Positions 26,189-35,582 of a stretch of DNA of 64,000 nt are shown one piece after another. Below the pieces are notes generated by a model. That model was not told the origin of the DNA, made no database searches, and saw only the letters and a program-made list of their open reading frames with translations. Positions within the stretch are counted from its first letter, which is position 1. Every line of letters begins with the position of its first letter. The DNA is taken from assembly GCA_041846575.1 (NCBI GenBank), contig JBGZFC010000100.1:19735-83734 (forward strand). Reading direction: 5' to 3'. This DNA is from JBGZFC01 sp041846575 (GTDB lineage Bacteria > Bacteroidota > Bacteroidia > Bacteroidales > Dysgonomonadaceae). The position numbers were made by a program, and so were the translations under genes.

Positions 26189-26875
26189 TTATATAACCAA
26201 CTCCATCTCGAACATATCAATAAAAGACTGTTTCATTCTTTCGGAGACTTCCTTAAAATCTACTTCGCGTCCTAACTCTTTTTGGATTGATGTAACACCG
26301 CGATCGGTAAATCCGCATGGATTGATATAATTGAAATAATTTAAATCGGTATTTACATTGAGAGCCAAGCCGTGCATGGTTATAAAACGACTTGCACGAA
26401 CACCTATTGCACATATTTTTCGGGCTTTTGTGGGATGTTTCGCATCTATCCAAACACCCATTGCTTTATGGTCTTTTTCGGTGGTAATGCCGTAAAATTG
26501 CAGAGTCTTAATAACCACATCTTCAAGTTGATTTATATAATTTTTTATTCCCAAACCAAAATCTTCCAAATCGATAATGGGATATACAACCAATTGACCG
26601 GGTCCGTGATATGTGATATCTCCTCCTCTGTCAATGGGGAAGAAATCGATATTTTTGCTTTTACATACGCTTTCCGTAATAAGCAAATTGTGTCTGTCCC
26701 CACGCTTTCCTAACGTGTACACAGGTTCGTGTTCACAAAACAACAGATACTGCTGTTTGGGTGTCGTATGGTTAATTTTTGCATTCAGAACCGATTGAAA
26801 CAGTTCTTCTTGCAAATCCCACGCTTTTTTGTAACGGATACGTCCAAGATTCTGAAAAGCAACCTTTTTATTCAT
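26189..26875 (-). CDS. lipB: Octanoyl-[acyl-carrier-protein] transferase
   Basis: A 228-residue lipoyl-pathway transferase that moves octanoate from ACP to the lipoyl domains of dehydrogenase complexes or the glycine cleavage H protein. GKRGD, DRGGDITYHGPGQLVVYPI and the catalytic pair Lys153 (ARKICAIGVR) and Cys187 (INPCG) are visible. It begins 37 bp after lipA on the same strand, so the two pathway steps are co-transcribed. Confidence 0.95.
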   Translation of the reverse strand: MNKKVAFQNLGRIRYKKAWDLQEELFQSVLNAKINHTTPKQQYLLFCEHEPVYTLGKRGDRHNLLITESVCKSKNIDFFPIDRGGDITYHGPGQLVVYPIIDLEDFGLGIKNYINQLEDVVIKTLQFYGITTEKDHKAMGVWIDAKHPTKARKICAIGVRASRFITMHGLALNVNTDLNYFNYINPCGFTDRGVTSIQKELGREVDFKEVSERMKQSFIDMFEMELVI

Positions 26876-26912
26876 ATTTACTTCAACTTTATACTTTTAG
26901 TTTTCAAATCCC

Positions 26913-27758
26913 TTAAACGTGCTTCTCAGCTCTGTAAGAAGAACGTACTAATGGTCCGCTTTCTACAAAATCGAAGCCTTTTTTCAATCCCTCTTCTCTG
27001 TATTTATCGAATTGTTCGGGAGTTACATATTCGGAGATAGGCCAATTGTTTTTAGTGGGTTGCAGATACTGTCCGATTGTAAATACTTTACAGCCAACAG
27101 ATAACAAATCGTCCATTGTTTGAAGAACCTCTTCTTCGGTTTCTCCCAATCCAACCATAATACCCGATTTGGCTTTAACCGTTTTACTTTGGGCGATAAT
27201 TTCTATGGTTTTTAAACTCACATCGTATTTTGCACGACTGCGAATTTGAGGAGTCAGTCGCCTTACTGTTTCCATATTGTGCGAAATAATTTCGGGCTGT
27301 GCATCAATCACTTTGTGGATGAAGTCTGGATTAGCGTCGAAATCGGGAATTAGAGTCTCTATTGTAATATTTGGTGATTTTTCTTTGATAGCTCGTACCG
27401 TTTTTGCCCAAAATTCGGCGCCGCCATCTTCCAAATCGTCTCTGTCCACACTTGTTATCACACAGTGTTTTAAATTCATACTTGCAATAGTTTCCGCCAG
27501 TCTTTCGGGTTCATCCCAATCTACCGGCAATGGCTTTCCGGTTTGAGTGGCGCAAAATTTACACGAACGTGTGCAAATATCGCCTAAAATCATGAATGTG
27601 GCTGTGCCACGCCCCCAGCATTCTGATAAATTAGGACATTTACCGCTTACGCATATTGTATGCAATTTTTTTCTTTCTACCAGTTCTTTTATATCGAGGT
27701 ACTGTTTTCCCTTGGGGAGAGCAATTTTCAACCACTCAGGTTTTCTTTTTGTACTCAT
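26913..27758 (-). CDS. lipA: Lipoyl synthase
   Basis: A 281-residue radical SAM enzyme that inserts two sulfurs into protein-bound octanoyl groups. Both 4Fe-4S clusters are visible: the auxiliary cluster cysteines 36, 41 and 47 (C-x4-C-x5-C in CVSGKCPNLSEC) and the SAM cluster cysteines 62, 66 and 69 (C-x3-C-x2-C in CTRSCKFC). The RSSY motif that supplies the fourth ligand of the auxiliary cluster is near the C-terminus (RSSYRAEKHV). CAAATTTA on the plus strand at 27797-27804 is a -7-like box for the lipA-lipB operon. Confidence 0.96.
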   Translation of the reverse strand: MSTKRKPEWLKIALPKGKQYLDIKELVERKKLHTICVSGKCPNLSECWGRGTATFMILGDICTRSCKFCATQTGKPLPVDWDEPERLAETIASMNLKHCVITSVDRDDLEDGGAEFWAKTVRAIKEKSPNITIETLIPDFDANPDFIHKVIDAQPEIISHNMETVRRLTPQIRSRAKYDVSLKTIEIIAQSKTVKAKSGIMVGLGETEEEVLQTMDDLLSVGCKVFTIGQYLQPTKNNWPISEYVTPEQFDKYREEGLKKGFDFVESGPLVRSSYRAEKHV

Positions 27759-27859
27759 AATCCGTATTTCACAAAGTTTTTATTAAAATGAAATTACAAA
27801 TTTACGTATTTTCTTTAAAAGAGCCTAATAGTGTATTTAGCAAAAGACAGAAAATAGAC

Positions 27860-27911
27860 AGTCGTAGATTCTTCGGACGAATAATAGATGTTTCTCTGCG
27901 TTCAGCACGAC
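27860..27911 (-). repeat. Dispersed intergenic repeat (GTCATTCTGAACG family)
   Basis: Read on the minus strand this begins GTCGTGCTGAACGCAGAG and contains GAAGAATCTACGAC, so its ends GTCGT and ACGAC can pair. It is a variant of the elements near 9992, 35437 and 36462. Such sequences are common between genes in Bacteroidetes. It lies between lipA and the CDF gene. Confidence 0.5.
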
Positions 27912-27919
27912 AAAAAATA

Positions 27920-28855
27920 TCAGAACTTCTTCCTGTCGATTCCTATATCATTCATCGATGCAGGGTCTTCAATAGGTTCAAGATGCGTGGAAACGGTGGT
28001 TGGCTCGTCAAACATGTTTTCTATATATTCTTCTATTACGTCTGCATAATCGTGTCCCTCCTTTACCGTCCATTTTCCGGGTACCAACAGGTGTAGAGAT
28101 ACAAATTTTCTACTTCCGGCTTCGCGTGTCATAAGAGAGTGGTAAGTAATCTGTTTCTCTTTGAGCGAATCCAAATAATCTGTTATTTTTTGCAACTCTT
28201 TATCCGGAATCGCCGCATCCATCAACCCGCTTGCCGAGCGACCGATAAGTTTATATCCTGTGTAAAGAATGTTCAGAGCCACCAAAATAGCGATAATCGG
28301 GTCGAGAATCATCCATCCGGTTAGTTTTACGAGCAAAATACCCAGTATCACACTGGCTGAAGTCCAAACATCAGTCATAAGATGTTTTCCGTCGGATTCC
28401 AAAACAAGCGATTTATGCTTTTTACCGTTCTTAATCAAAATTAATCCGGTAGTCAGATTCAATGCCGATGCCGATAATGAGAAAATCAATCCCATACCCA
28501 CATGTTCTAACTCGGTAGGATGAATAATTCGGGGAATGGCGGAATAGATAATACTTAATGCTGCCACGATGATTAATGCTCCTTCAATTGCACTCGAAAA
28601 ATATTCGGCTTTACTGTGCCCGAATCCGTGTTTGCGGTCGGCCGGTTGTTGCGACAGATTGAGCATTATAAGTGCAAAAATTGCAGCGAACAGATTTACA
28701 AACGATTCCAAAGCATCAGATAATAATCCCACCGAATTGGTTACACAATATGCGTAAAATTTCAATAGAATTGTTACCACCGCCGTGGCGATGGAGAGAT
28801 ATATGAATTTTTTTAGGTGGATAGGTTTCATTTGTTGATTTTTTGTTTTCGACAT
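27920..28855 (-). CDS. Cation diffusion facilitator family transporter
   Basis: A 311-residue membrane protein with six predicted helices and a cytoplasmic C-terminal domain (about residues 215-300). Metal-site signatures are LLSDALESF in helix II, the HGFGHSKAEYFSS loop and GKHLMTDVWTS in helix V, giving the D-x3-D/H-x3-D arrangement of CDF Zn2+/Fe2+/Mn2+ exporters. The C-terminal domain has the ferredoxin-like metal-sensing pattern with VSLHLLVPG and VSTHLEP. Metal specificity cannot be decided. It is separate from lipA. Confidence 0.9.
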   Translation of the reverse strand: MSKTKNQQMKPIHLKKFIYLSIATAVVTILLKFYAYCVTNSVGLLSDALESFVNLFAAIFALIMLNLSQQPADRKHGFGHSKAEYFSSAIEGALIIVAALSIIYSAIPRIIHPTELEHVGMGLIFSLSASALNLTTGLILIKNGKKHKSLVLESDGKHLMTDVWTSASVILGILLVKLTGWMILDPIIAILVALNILYTGYKLIGRSASGLMDAAIPDKELQKITDYLDSLKEKQITYHSLMTREAGSRKFVSLHLLVPGKWTVKEGHDYADVIEEYIENMFDEPTTVSTHLEPIEDPASMNDIGIDRKKF

Positions 28856-28957
28856 TCACGCTCAGTAAAAGCGAGTAAATGGTGCTAACATATAGTTTGC
28901 AAAACAAAAATACAACATTTTAGGTATAAAACATAACAATTATTTTTATTTTTGTTC

Positions 28958-28973
28958 GTATAGACGAGGTATG
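28958..28973 (+). repeat. 16-bp direct repeat, left copy, beside the VanW gene
   Basis: GTATAGACGAGGTATG, identical to 30083-30098. The two copies bracket the VanW-like gene on a segment of about 1.1 kb. No transposase is present between them. The surrounding 290-bp gap 28856-29148 contains no supported gene. Confidence 0.6.
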
Positions 28974-29148
28974 ATTTATCTTGCAGTAAATCAATATGTT
29001 AGTGTTTGGGTGTGTCAATAGATAACAACCTTGTTTTGTCTTCATGAACGAAGCTTCGGCGAAGTGAAAGAGCTATATATTTTAGAGTTAATACACAAAC
29101 ATCAAAACTTTTTTTAGTTCAAAGATAAAGTTTACACCTTCGTTTTTT

Positions 29149-29967
29149 TTATTTCTCAAGCAGGGGATTATACATCATTATCGCGTTATTTTCTGTAACA
29201 AGCTCCTTGCTTGTAGTATTGTCAGTAAGATTAGTTACTTTTTTCCATATTTTATTGTGTCTTGTGTAGCCGCCCCACCATTGCTGTTTGAACCTGTGGT
29301 CTGTTTCGTAAACTTCGTATTTTGTTTTTAGGTCTGTGTTACAAGTAATTTCTCCATTCAAATATTCGTTGTCAAGCCACAAATTAATTTGAAAATATTT
29401 GTCTGTATTATTTTTTAATTGCAGGTCAATATAGTTGTAAGATAAAGTTGCCCCACAACCGAAAGGAATAGTTCTGTTAATGTCGGGAAAAACATCATAG
29501 CTGTGGCGCCAGCGTTCTTTAATTGTCAAAGGTGTATGAAGAGCCATCCAATACAGTAAGTTTCCCAATTGGCAAAGTCCGCCGCCTGTGTCTTTAGATA
29601 TTTTTCCGTTATGTAGCGTCATACCGTCAAGATAACCTTTTGATTTGGTCGGTCTGCCAACAAGTCGCCAAATTGAAAATGTCTGTCCCGGTTTGATAAC
29701 CGCTTTGTCAAGATGACTAATTGCAATTCTAAGATTTGTTACTTTATTATGCTGTAAGTACATCTCAACATCTTTCAGAGGTCGTAACAGAAAAGATTTG
29801 TGTTTGATGAGCGAATTGTCATATTTGATTTTAGTGTCAACCTTTGCAAAATTATCATCACCAAACAACCATCTGATTTTTCGCCTAATAATAAAAAACT
29901 CTTTGCCTAAAAATCTTCTCAGTTTACTTCTGTTTTGAGGTTTTTCTACATTCTGTTGGTCTGTCAT
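29149..29967 (-). CDS. VanW-like family protein
   Basis: A 272-residue protein. The core KPGQTFSIWRLVGRPTKSKGY, then TGGGLCQLGNLLYWMAL, ERWRHSYDVFPD and FGCGATLSYNYIDLQ are the VanW signature. VanW accompanies some VanB-type glycopeptide resistance clusters, but free-standing members are widespread and of unknown function. No other van-type gene for resistance is nearby. No signal peptide is seen; the N-terminus is basic. CAAAAGTA on the plus strand at 29998-30005 is a -7-like box for it. Matching 16-bp repeats flank the gene. Confidence 0.88.
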   Translation of the reverse strand: MTDQQNVEKPQNRSKLRRFLGKEFFIIRRKIRWLFGDDNFAKVDTKIKYDNSLIKHKSFLLRPLKDVEMYLQHNKVTNLRIAISHLDKAVIKPGQTFSIWRLVGRPTKSKGYLDGMTLHNGKISKDTGGGLCQLGNLLYWMALHTPLTIKERWRHSYDVFPDINRTIPFGCGATLSYNYIDLQLKNNTDKYFQINLWLDNEYLNGEITCNTDLKTKYEVYETDHRFKQQWWGGYTRHNKIWKKVTNLTDNTTSKELVTENNAIMMYNPLLEK

Positions 29968-30082
29968 GAAATTATAGATATTATCTTATTCTAACAACAA
30001 AAGTACAACATTTAAAAAAATATAATACACAACATCTGTTTTTTTATCCGGAGAGTTCTCTTTTATAATCGTATGTAAATGA

Positions 30083-30098
30083 GTATAGACGAGGTATG
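30083..30098 (+). repeat. 16-bp direct repeat, right copy
   Basis: Identical to 28958-28973. Here the copy also begins an imperfect inverted repeat, GTATAG...AGGT...ACCTATAC (30083-30111). The surrounding gap 29968-30259 has no supported gene. Confidence 0.6.
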
Positions 30099-30259
30099 TG
30101 GCACCTATACGACAGTCAAAAAAGAAATTCTGTTGTTAAATATTACAAATAAGATATTTTCCTTTACTAAATAATAGTAATGAAAAACTGCCTTATGATT
30201 TTTTTTTCGTAAAATAAATTACCTTTGGAGTTTCTAACACGATTATTATTTTGTTTTTT

Positions 30260-32707
30260 ATGAAAAAGTTTTCAATATTACTATTTTTCTGTTTTATTGT
30301 ATTAGTTACATTAGCACAAACAACAATTAAAGGTAAGGTTATCGATATAACTGACAAAAACCCTTTACCATACGCTACAATCACTGTTTTGAACGAATCG
30401 GATATGAAAAAACCGATAAAAAAGTTTGCAAGTGATGAAAACGGTAAATTTTCGACTTCTCTGCAAAGCGGAAAATATGTTTTTAAGTTTCACTTTGTAG
30501 GTATGAACGAAAACAGTCAAAGTGTAACGGTAGAAACCAATCAAGAACAGATAGATTTGGGCGAGATAGTAATGAGTGAAAGTTCAACACAATTGTCTGA
30601 AATTAGTGTTGTAGCCCAGCGTCCTCTTGTGAAAGTAGAGATTGACAAACTAACATATAGTGCCAAAGAAGACCCCGAATCATCAACTTCAAATGTGTTG
30701 GATTTGCTCAGAAAAGTGCCGTTGGTTACAGTTGACGGAGATGATAATATCCAACTGAAAGGTTCGTCCAGTTTTAAAATTTATCTGAACGGTAAGCCTT
30801 CAAATATGATTTCGAGCAATCCTTCTCAGGTATTAAAGAGTATGCCGGCTAGCAGTATAAAAGACGTAGAGGTAATAACCGACCCTGGAGCAAAGTATGA
30901 TGCCGAAGGAGTAGGGGGAATTATCAATATTATTACAGATAAACGTGTTGATGAGGGATATTCCGGCTCTATAGGAGCAAACGGAGATACTTTTGGCGGA
31001 TTTGGCAGCAATGCTTATCTATCTTTGAAATATGGTAAGTTCGGTTTTACCGGTAACGGAAGTTATTTTTATCACAATAGTCCGGCTTCAAAAACAGCCT
31101 TTACAAGAGAGGATTTTGCACCCAATACAAACATGTTAACTCAAAATGGAACACAAACCAGCAACGGAGGCGGATTGTTTTATAACGCTTCGTTAAGTTA
31201 TGAGCCTGACACACTTAATCTTTTCAATATTTCCGTTAATCAATTTGGCGGTAAATTTCGTTCAATTTTAGAACGAAATGTTGTTTCTGCCGGAGCAAGA
31301 AATTACTCCTATTTGCTTAGCAATAATTCGTTAAATGAGTATGGTTCTTTCAGCTTGGAAACTGATTATCAGCGTACATTTAACAAAAAAGGGGAGTTAT
31401 TGACTGTCTCTTATCGATTTGAAAACGACCCGAATAGCAGCGATTCGGAAAGTGAATACAGTGATGTAACCGGGACAGATTTTTACTATCCCAGCGATTA
31501 TCGTTTGAAAAGTATTAATGATGCCGGAGGAATTGAGCATACCGGACAGGTAGATTATACTAACCCAATAAACTCTAAACACAGCATTGAAGCCGGCTTA
31601 AAATATATTTTTCGTAACAATTCGAGTGTCGGAAATCATACGTTTTTTGATGGACAATGGCATGATGACCCAAGTAGAAAAAACGATCTTGATCATGAGC
31701 AAAGTATTATTTCGGGATATGCCGGATATGGATTTAAGAAAGGTAAATTTGGTTTGAAGTTGGGTGCTCGAGGCGAAAATACCAACCAGAAAATACATTT
31801 TATGAGTGCACAAAACGATACAGTTGTAAATTCCGATTTTTTCGATTTGGTGCCGTCCGTAGCCTTGTCTTATCAATTGGGAATGACACAAACGCTTCGC
31901 GGAGGTTACAATTTACGCATTTCAAGACCCGGTATTTGGTTTCTTAATCCATATATCAATGAGTCCGACCCTACCAATATCAGTTACGGAAATCCGAGTC
32001 TGGAGGCTGTGCAAACTCACAACTTCAATATTAATTACGGTTCGTTTTCGCAAAAACTTAATTTCAATGCCACTTTCAACTACTCGTTTACTAAAAATGA
32101 TATATCTCAGTACATTTTTGTAAAAGAAGGTGTTACGCATAATACTTATGAGAATATTGGCAAAAACAGCATGATAGGATTGAGCGGATACATTGGTTGG
32201 ACGCCTACACCTACGTTGCGGACAAATTTGAACGGTTCTATAAATTATACTATGATTGAGAGTACTAAAAATGCAGACCTAAAAAACAGCGGATTTTCGG
32301 GACGTGCATTCGGTAGCGTTACTTATACATTGCCAATGGATTTAAGATTGAGTGTTAACGGCGGTGTTTTTTCATCAGGCGTACAGTTACAAACAACTCG
32401 ATCGGCTTTCTATTTCTACTCGTTTAGTACAATGAAAAGCTTTTTCAATAAGAAATTGGATGTATCGATTAGTGCAACTTCGCCATTCAATAAATTTCGC
32501 GATTTTAGCTCAACCACAACGGGCGATGGATTTATACAGAAAAATATTTTCCGGAGAGAAGTGCGAAATTTCCGTTTGAGTGTAACGTATCGTTTTGGTG
32601 ATTTGAAAACATCGATGAAACGTGTACAACGCAGTATTACCAACGATGACGTGATGCAAGGAGAAAGCGGTCAGCAGCAATCTACCGGTGGTGATATGGG
32701 CAACTAA
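30260..32707 (+). CDS. Outer membrane beta-barrel protein, TonB-receptor-like
   Basis: An 815-residue outer-membrane protein. Order: signal peptide (1-19, ending TLAQ), a CarboxypepD_reg-like/CNA-B-type domain (about 22-105, KGKVIDITDKNPLPYATITV), a plug-like region (about 115-225, SNVLDLLRKVPLVTVDGDDNIQLKG and GGIINIIT), and a long C-terminal beta-barrel with alternating aromatic strands ending VTYRFGD before a Gln/Ser-rich tail. This is the Bacteroidetes OMP beta-barrel family related to TonB-dependent receptors; a TonB box is not evident and no SusD partner is beside it. ATG 30260 is chosen over TTG 30251. TACCTTTG at 30220-30227 is a candidate -7 box. trmD follows after 27 bp. Confidence 0.87.
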   Translation: MKKFSILLFFCFIVLVTLAQTTIKGKVIDITDKNPLPYATITVLNESDMKKPIKKFASDENGKFSTSLQSGKYVFKFHFVGMNENSQSVTVETNQEQIDLGEIVMSESSTQLSEISVVAQRPLVKVEIDKLTYSAKEDPESSTSNVLDLLRKVPLVTVDGDDNIQLKGSSSFKIYLNGKPSNMISSNPSQVLKSMPASSIKDVEVITDPGAKYDAEGVGGIINIITDKRVDEGYSGSIGANGDTFGGFGSNAYLSLKYGKFGFTGNGSYFYHNSPASKTAFTREDFAPNTNMLTQNGTQTSNGGGLFYNASLSYEPDTLNLFNISVNQFGGKFRSILERNVVSAGARNYSYLLSNNSLNEYGSFSLETDYQRTFNKKGELLTVSYRFENDPNSSDSESEYSDVTGTDFYYPSDYRLKSINDAGGIEHTGQVDYTNPINSKHSIEAGLKYIFRNNSSVGNHTFFDGQWHDDPSRKNDLDHEQSIISGYAGYGFKKGKFGLKLGARGENTNQKIHFMSAQNDTVVNSDFFDLVPSVALSYQLGMTQTLRGGYNLRISRPGIWFLNPYINESDPTNISYGNPSLEAVQTHNFNINYGSFSQKLNFNATFNYSFTKNDISQYIFVKEGVTHNTYENIGKNSMIGLSGYIGWTPTPTLRTNLNGSINYTMIESTKNADLKNSGFSGRAFGSVTYTLPMDLRLSVNGGVFSSGVQLQTTRSAFYFYSFSTMKSFFNKKLDVSISATSPFNKFRDFSSTTTGDGFIQKNIFRREVRNFRLSVTYRFGDLKTSMKRVQRSITNDDVMQGESGQQQSTGGDMGN

Positions 32708-32734
32708 AACTCATTAAAAAAAAGAGATAGCAGG

Positions 32735-33409
32735 ATGCGAATAGACATTATTACCGTTTTGCCCGAAATGATAGCAGGAGCATTTAATTGTTCCATCTTA
32801 AAGCGTGCGCAGGAGAAGGGTTTGGTTGAGTTCGGTCTGCACAATTTGCGAGATTATACACTTGATAAGCACAAGCGTGTAGATGACTATCCGTATGGTG
32901 GCGAAGCGGGAATGGTGTTGCAAATTGAGCCTATTGCAAGATGTTTGGACTATCTGAAATCATGTCGAACGTATAACGAAGTTATTTTTACCACACCTGA
33001 CGGCGAACAGTTTACGCAAAACACTGCAAATGAACTATCTTTGATGCAAAATATAGTTATTTTATGCGGTCATTACAAAGGAGTGGATTATCGTGTGCGT
33101 GAGCATCTGATTACGAGAGAAATTTCTATCGGTGATTTTGTCCTTACGGGCGGGGAACTTGCAGCAGCTATGATTGCCGACGCTGTGGTACGTGTAATTC
33201 CCGGCGTAATAGGCGATGAGCAATCGGCTCTATCAGACTCATTTCAAGACGGGTTACTTGCGCCACCGGTATATACCCGTCCTGCCGAATATAATGGATG
33301 GCGTGTTCCAGATGTCTTGCTTTCGGGGCACGAACGCAATATTGCCGAGTGGAGATTGCAGCAATCTGTGAATAGAACAAAACTGCTTAGACCCGATTTG
33401 TTGAAGTGA
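32735..33409 (+). CDS. trmD: tRNA (guanine37-N1)-methyltransferase
   Basis: A 224-residue SPOUT methyltransferase that methylates G37 next to the anticodon and so prevents +1 frameshifting. MRIDIITVLPEM, DYPYGGEAGMVL, the trefoil-knot SAM-binding segments CGHYKGVDYRV and EISIGDFVLTGGELAA, and SGHERNIAEWR are all present. It follows the outer-membrane protein gene with only 27 bp between, so the two are probably read together although the functions are unrelated. Confidence 0.96.
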   Translation: MRIDIITVLPEMIAGAFNCSILKRAQEKGLVEFGLHNLRDYTLDKHKRVDDYPYGGEAGMVLQIEPIARCLDYLKSCRTYNEVIFTTPDGEQFTQNTANELSLMQNIVILCGHYKGVDYRVREHLITREISIGDFVLTGGELAAAMIADAVVRVIPGVIGDEQSALSDSFQDGLLAPPVYTRPAEYNGWRVPDVLLSGHERNIAEWRLQQSVNRTKLLRPDLLK

Positions 33410-33768
33410 AAAAAGACAATAGACACAAGAGCCGAGACACAAGACGGAGTTATTTGCGATTATGGATTTATCCTGTTTATGTTTTACGCAAAAGATGCAA
33501 AAATTAAGAGTAAAGTTCGCTAAGTTTTCCTTTTTCCAGGTCACTCACTCGTAGCACGAAATCCGGCACACGTAGCTCGTAACCCGAAACTCGCATCTAC
33601 TTACAACCTAAAATTACCGGTCGATACTGTTTTTGAATTTCGTTAAAAAAAATAATGAACACTACTTTTATTGTGCAAATTATCATCATTATCTGAAAAA
33701 AATGTCTATACAGTGTTATAAGTTCAGAAAAAAGTTGTACATTGAGCGAAATTTGAAAAAAATATTCG
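33410..33768. repeat. Gene-free spacer with low-complexity dispersed repeats
   Basis: No gene is supported. Bases 33413-33450 are an AGACAC-AAGAGCC-GAGACACAAGAC stretch of the purine-rich family also seen at 36344-36388 and 43918-43965, and in reverse at 10062-10090 and 35563-35582. Bases 33543-33600 are a degenerate tandem of CGTAGC-type and CGAAA-type units (CTCGTAGCACGAAATCC, then CACGTAGCTCGTAACCC, then GAAACTCGCATC). Confidence 0.45.
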
Positions 33769-34155
33769 ATGCCAAAGGAAAAATTTCATATAGAATTTGT
33801 TATGGGGAGAGCTTCACACAGCAGTTTATGGAGAATGATAAGCCAAGTAGATGGTCTGTCAGAGTGGTTTGCCGATGAAGTAACCAGCAACGATGACGAA
33901 ACAATTTATACATTTACTTGGAGCAAGTCTGCATCCGATGCGGAAGTTGTATCTGTTAAACCACAAACAAGCATTCGTTTCAGATGGTGCGATGATGAAG
34001 ACAATGTGTATTTCGAATTCCAGTTACACGAGTTGGAACTTTCGAGAGAAATAGCTTTGCAAATAACCGATTTTGCCGAACCAGATGAAAAAGGCGATGC
34101 TATTGCTCTGTGGGAGAATCAAATTGATGAAATGAAACGCAGATTGGGAGTTTAA
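33769..34155 (+). CDS. START-like domain protein
   Basis: A 128-residue protein of the START-like/SRPBCC fold (helix-grip), a Bacteroidetes family of unknown role. Features are EFVMGRASHSSLWRMISQVDGLSEWFADEV, then TYTFTWSKS-like beta strands, RFRWCDDEDNVYFEF and the C-terminal helix ALWENQIDEMKRRLGV, which covers the hydrophobic pocket in this fold. The ligand is unknown. The frame is also open in another phase from 33633, but that shows no homology and is not annotated. The gene is convergent with the M16 peptidase, 15 bp away. Confidence 0.8.
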   Translation: MPKEKFHIEFVMGRASHSSLWRMISQVDGLSEWFADEVTSNDDETIYTFTWSKSASDAEVVSVKPQTSIRFRWCDDEDNVYFEFQLHELELSREIALQITDFAEPDEKGDAIALWENQIDEMKRRLGV

Positions 34156-34170
34156 ACTCTCGTTTATTTA

Positions 34171-35394
34171 TTACCGATATTTTACCATAAACTGTATATG
34201 ATTGCCAAATATTTGATTTGCCATAGTATGTATATCTTCTGATTTTATCGAATCAATCTTTTTAAATATCTCTTCAAGAGGAGAGTAGCTGTTGAAATGC
34301 AAATAATTCTTTGCCATTCGCAAGGCTACGTTTTCGTTGCTTTCGGATGCAATTCCCAAATGTCCTTTATATTGTCTTTTTGCTGTAGCCAATTGTGCTT
34401 GTGTGAGTGGCGTTTCGCAAAGTTTGTCAAACTCTTTATTAATCAGTTTTATACATTTGCCGGTGTCTTTCTTATCGCAGGCTAAATAGACCGAAAAAAG
34501 TCCGGTGTCGGTGTAAGATGTCAGAACTGATTCTATATTGTAAACAAGACCGTTTTTTTCACGTAACGAATTATTCAATCTGCTGTTCACCGTGCCGCCG
34601 CCAACGATATGATTGAGCAGATATAGTGCGTATCTGTCTTCGTGAAACATGTTGAGAGCCGGCATTCCTATAATCATGTGTGTTTGAGCAGTATTTTTAT
34701 CGACAGAGTATTCACGAGGTTTATCGAAAACAGGTTTGATGCGTTTTGTTAAGTCCTTATTTTCGGCATCTTTGTGTTCGAAATATTTTTCTGCCAGATA
34801 TACTATCTTTTTGAAATGAGTTTTGCCCAATGAAAAAAGCACCATATTTTCGGGACGATACTGTCTTTTTACGAAATTTTTTATCATCTCTTCGTCGAGT
34901 GTCTGCAAAGATTCGGGGGTGCCCAGAATATAGTGTCCCAATTGGTGTTTGTGGAAAGCGATATTTTCAAAATCGTCGTAAATAAGTTCAGCCGGAGAGT
35001 CGTTGTAGCTGTTTATCTCGTCTAATATAACTTCCCTCTCTTTGCTTATCTGGTTTTCGAGAAATGTTGAATTAAAAATTATATCGTTCAGTAACTCTAT
35101 CGCTCGTTCGAGATATTCCGATAGAAAAGTTGTATAAATAAAAGTCTCTTCTTTAGTCGTGAAAGCGTTGAGTTCGCCTCCCACATTTTCCATTCGATTA
35201 GTAATTTGGTGTGCTTTTCGTCTTTTTGTTCCTTTAAAAAGAAGATGTTCCACGAAATGTGCCATGCCTTGTTCTTTCTCATTTTCATCACGAGTACCTG
35301 TATTTACAGCTACGCCACAATAGGAGATTTTGGATGGAGTTTCTCTGTGAATAATACGTAATCCGTTTGGTAATATGTGGGTGTGAAGAGTCAT
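34171..35394 (-). CDS. M16 family zinc peptidase (processing-peptidase/insulinase type)
   Basis: A 407-residue metallopeptidase with two M16 half-domains. The inverted zinc motif HxxEH is HFVEHLLFKGT, with His46, Glu49 and His50, and the distal Glu follows in the helix near ISKEREVILDEINSY. GGGTVNSRLNNSLREKNGLVYNIES is the conserved second-domain loop. Length fits the one-chain beta-MPP-like bacterial form (YmxG-like). There is no signal peptide, so it is probably cytoplasmic. Confidence 0.92.
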   Translation of the reverse strand: MTLHTHILPNGLRIIHRETPSKISYCGVAVNTGTRDENEKEQGMAHFVEHLLFKGTKRRKAHQITNRMENVGGELNAFTTKEETFIYTTFLSEYLERAIELLNDIIFNSTFLENQISKEREVILDEINSYNDSPAELIYDDFENIAFHKHQLGHYILGTPESLQTLDEEMIKNFVKRQYRPENMVLFSLGKTHFKKIVYLAEKYFEHKDAENKDLTKRIKPVFDKPREYSVDKNTAQTHMIIGMPALNMFHEDRYALYLLNHIVGGGTVNSRLNNSLREKNGLVYNIESVLTSYTDTGLFSVYLACDKKDTGKCIKLINKEFDKLCETPLTQAQLATAKRQYKGHLGIASESNENVALRMAKNYLHFNSYSPLEEIFKKIDSIKSEDIHTMANQIFGNHIQFMVKYR

Positions 35395-35436
35395 ATTATT
35401 TTATAGTGTCGTTTAATATCAAAGTTGCAAAATAGG

Positions 35437-35582
35437 GTTTGTCATTTTGAAAGAAGTGAAAAATCTGCTTCTTTTGTCGGAAAACCGATGTCGGGATGTA
35501 TGTTGTTGTGGACAGACCGCTCAATAAATCGTAAATTAAATTGTCTTTTGTATTGATTATTACGTCTTGTGTCAAGATAAAA
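35437..35582 (+). repeat. Two dispersed intergenic repeats
   Basis: Bases 35437-35475 (TTGTCATTTTGAAAGAAGTGAAAAATCTGC) are a variant of the GTCATTTCGAACG family found near 9992. Bases 35563-35582 are a reversed copy of the CAAGACACAAG-type sequence. ATCGTAAATTAAATTGTCTT (about 35528-35547) also recurs near 10238. No gene is supported in this spacer. Confidence 0.5.

Noticed and set aside
29149..29967. VanW-like and VanZ-like genes as a glycopeptide resistance system
   Set aside because: They are 28 kb apart, and vanH, vanA/B, vanX and a regulator are all absent; both families are common outside resistance clusters.
33633..33878. Open frame overlapping the START-like gene in another phase
   Set aside because: No similarity or proper start context; the frame from 33769 encodes a recognisable domain.
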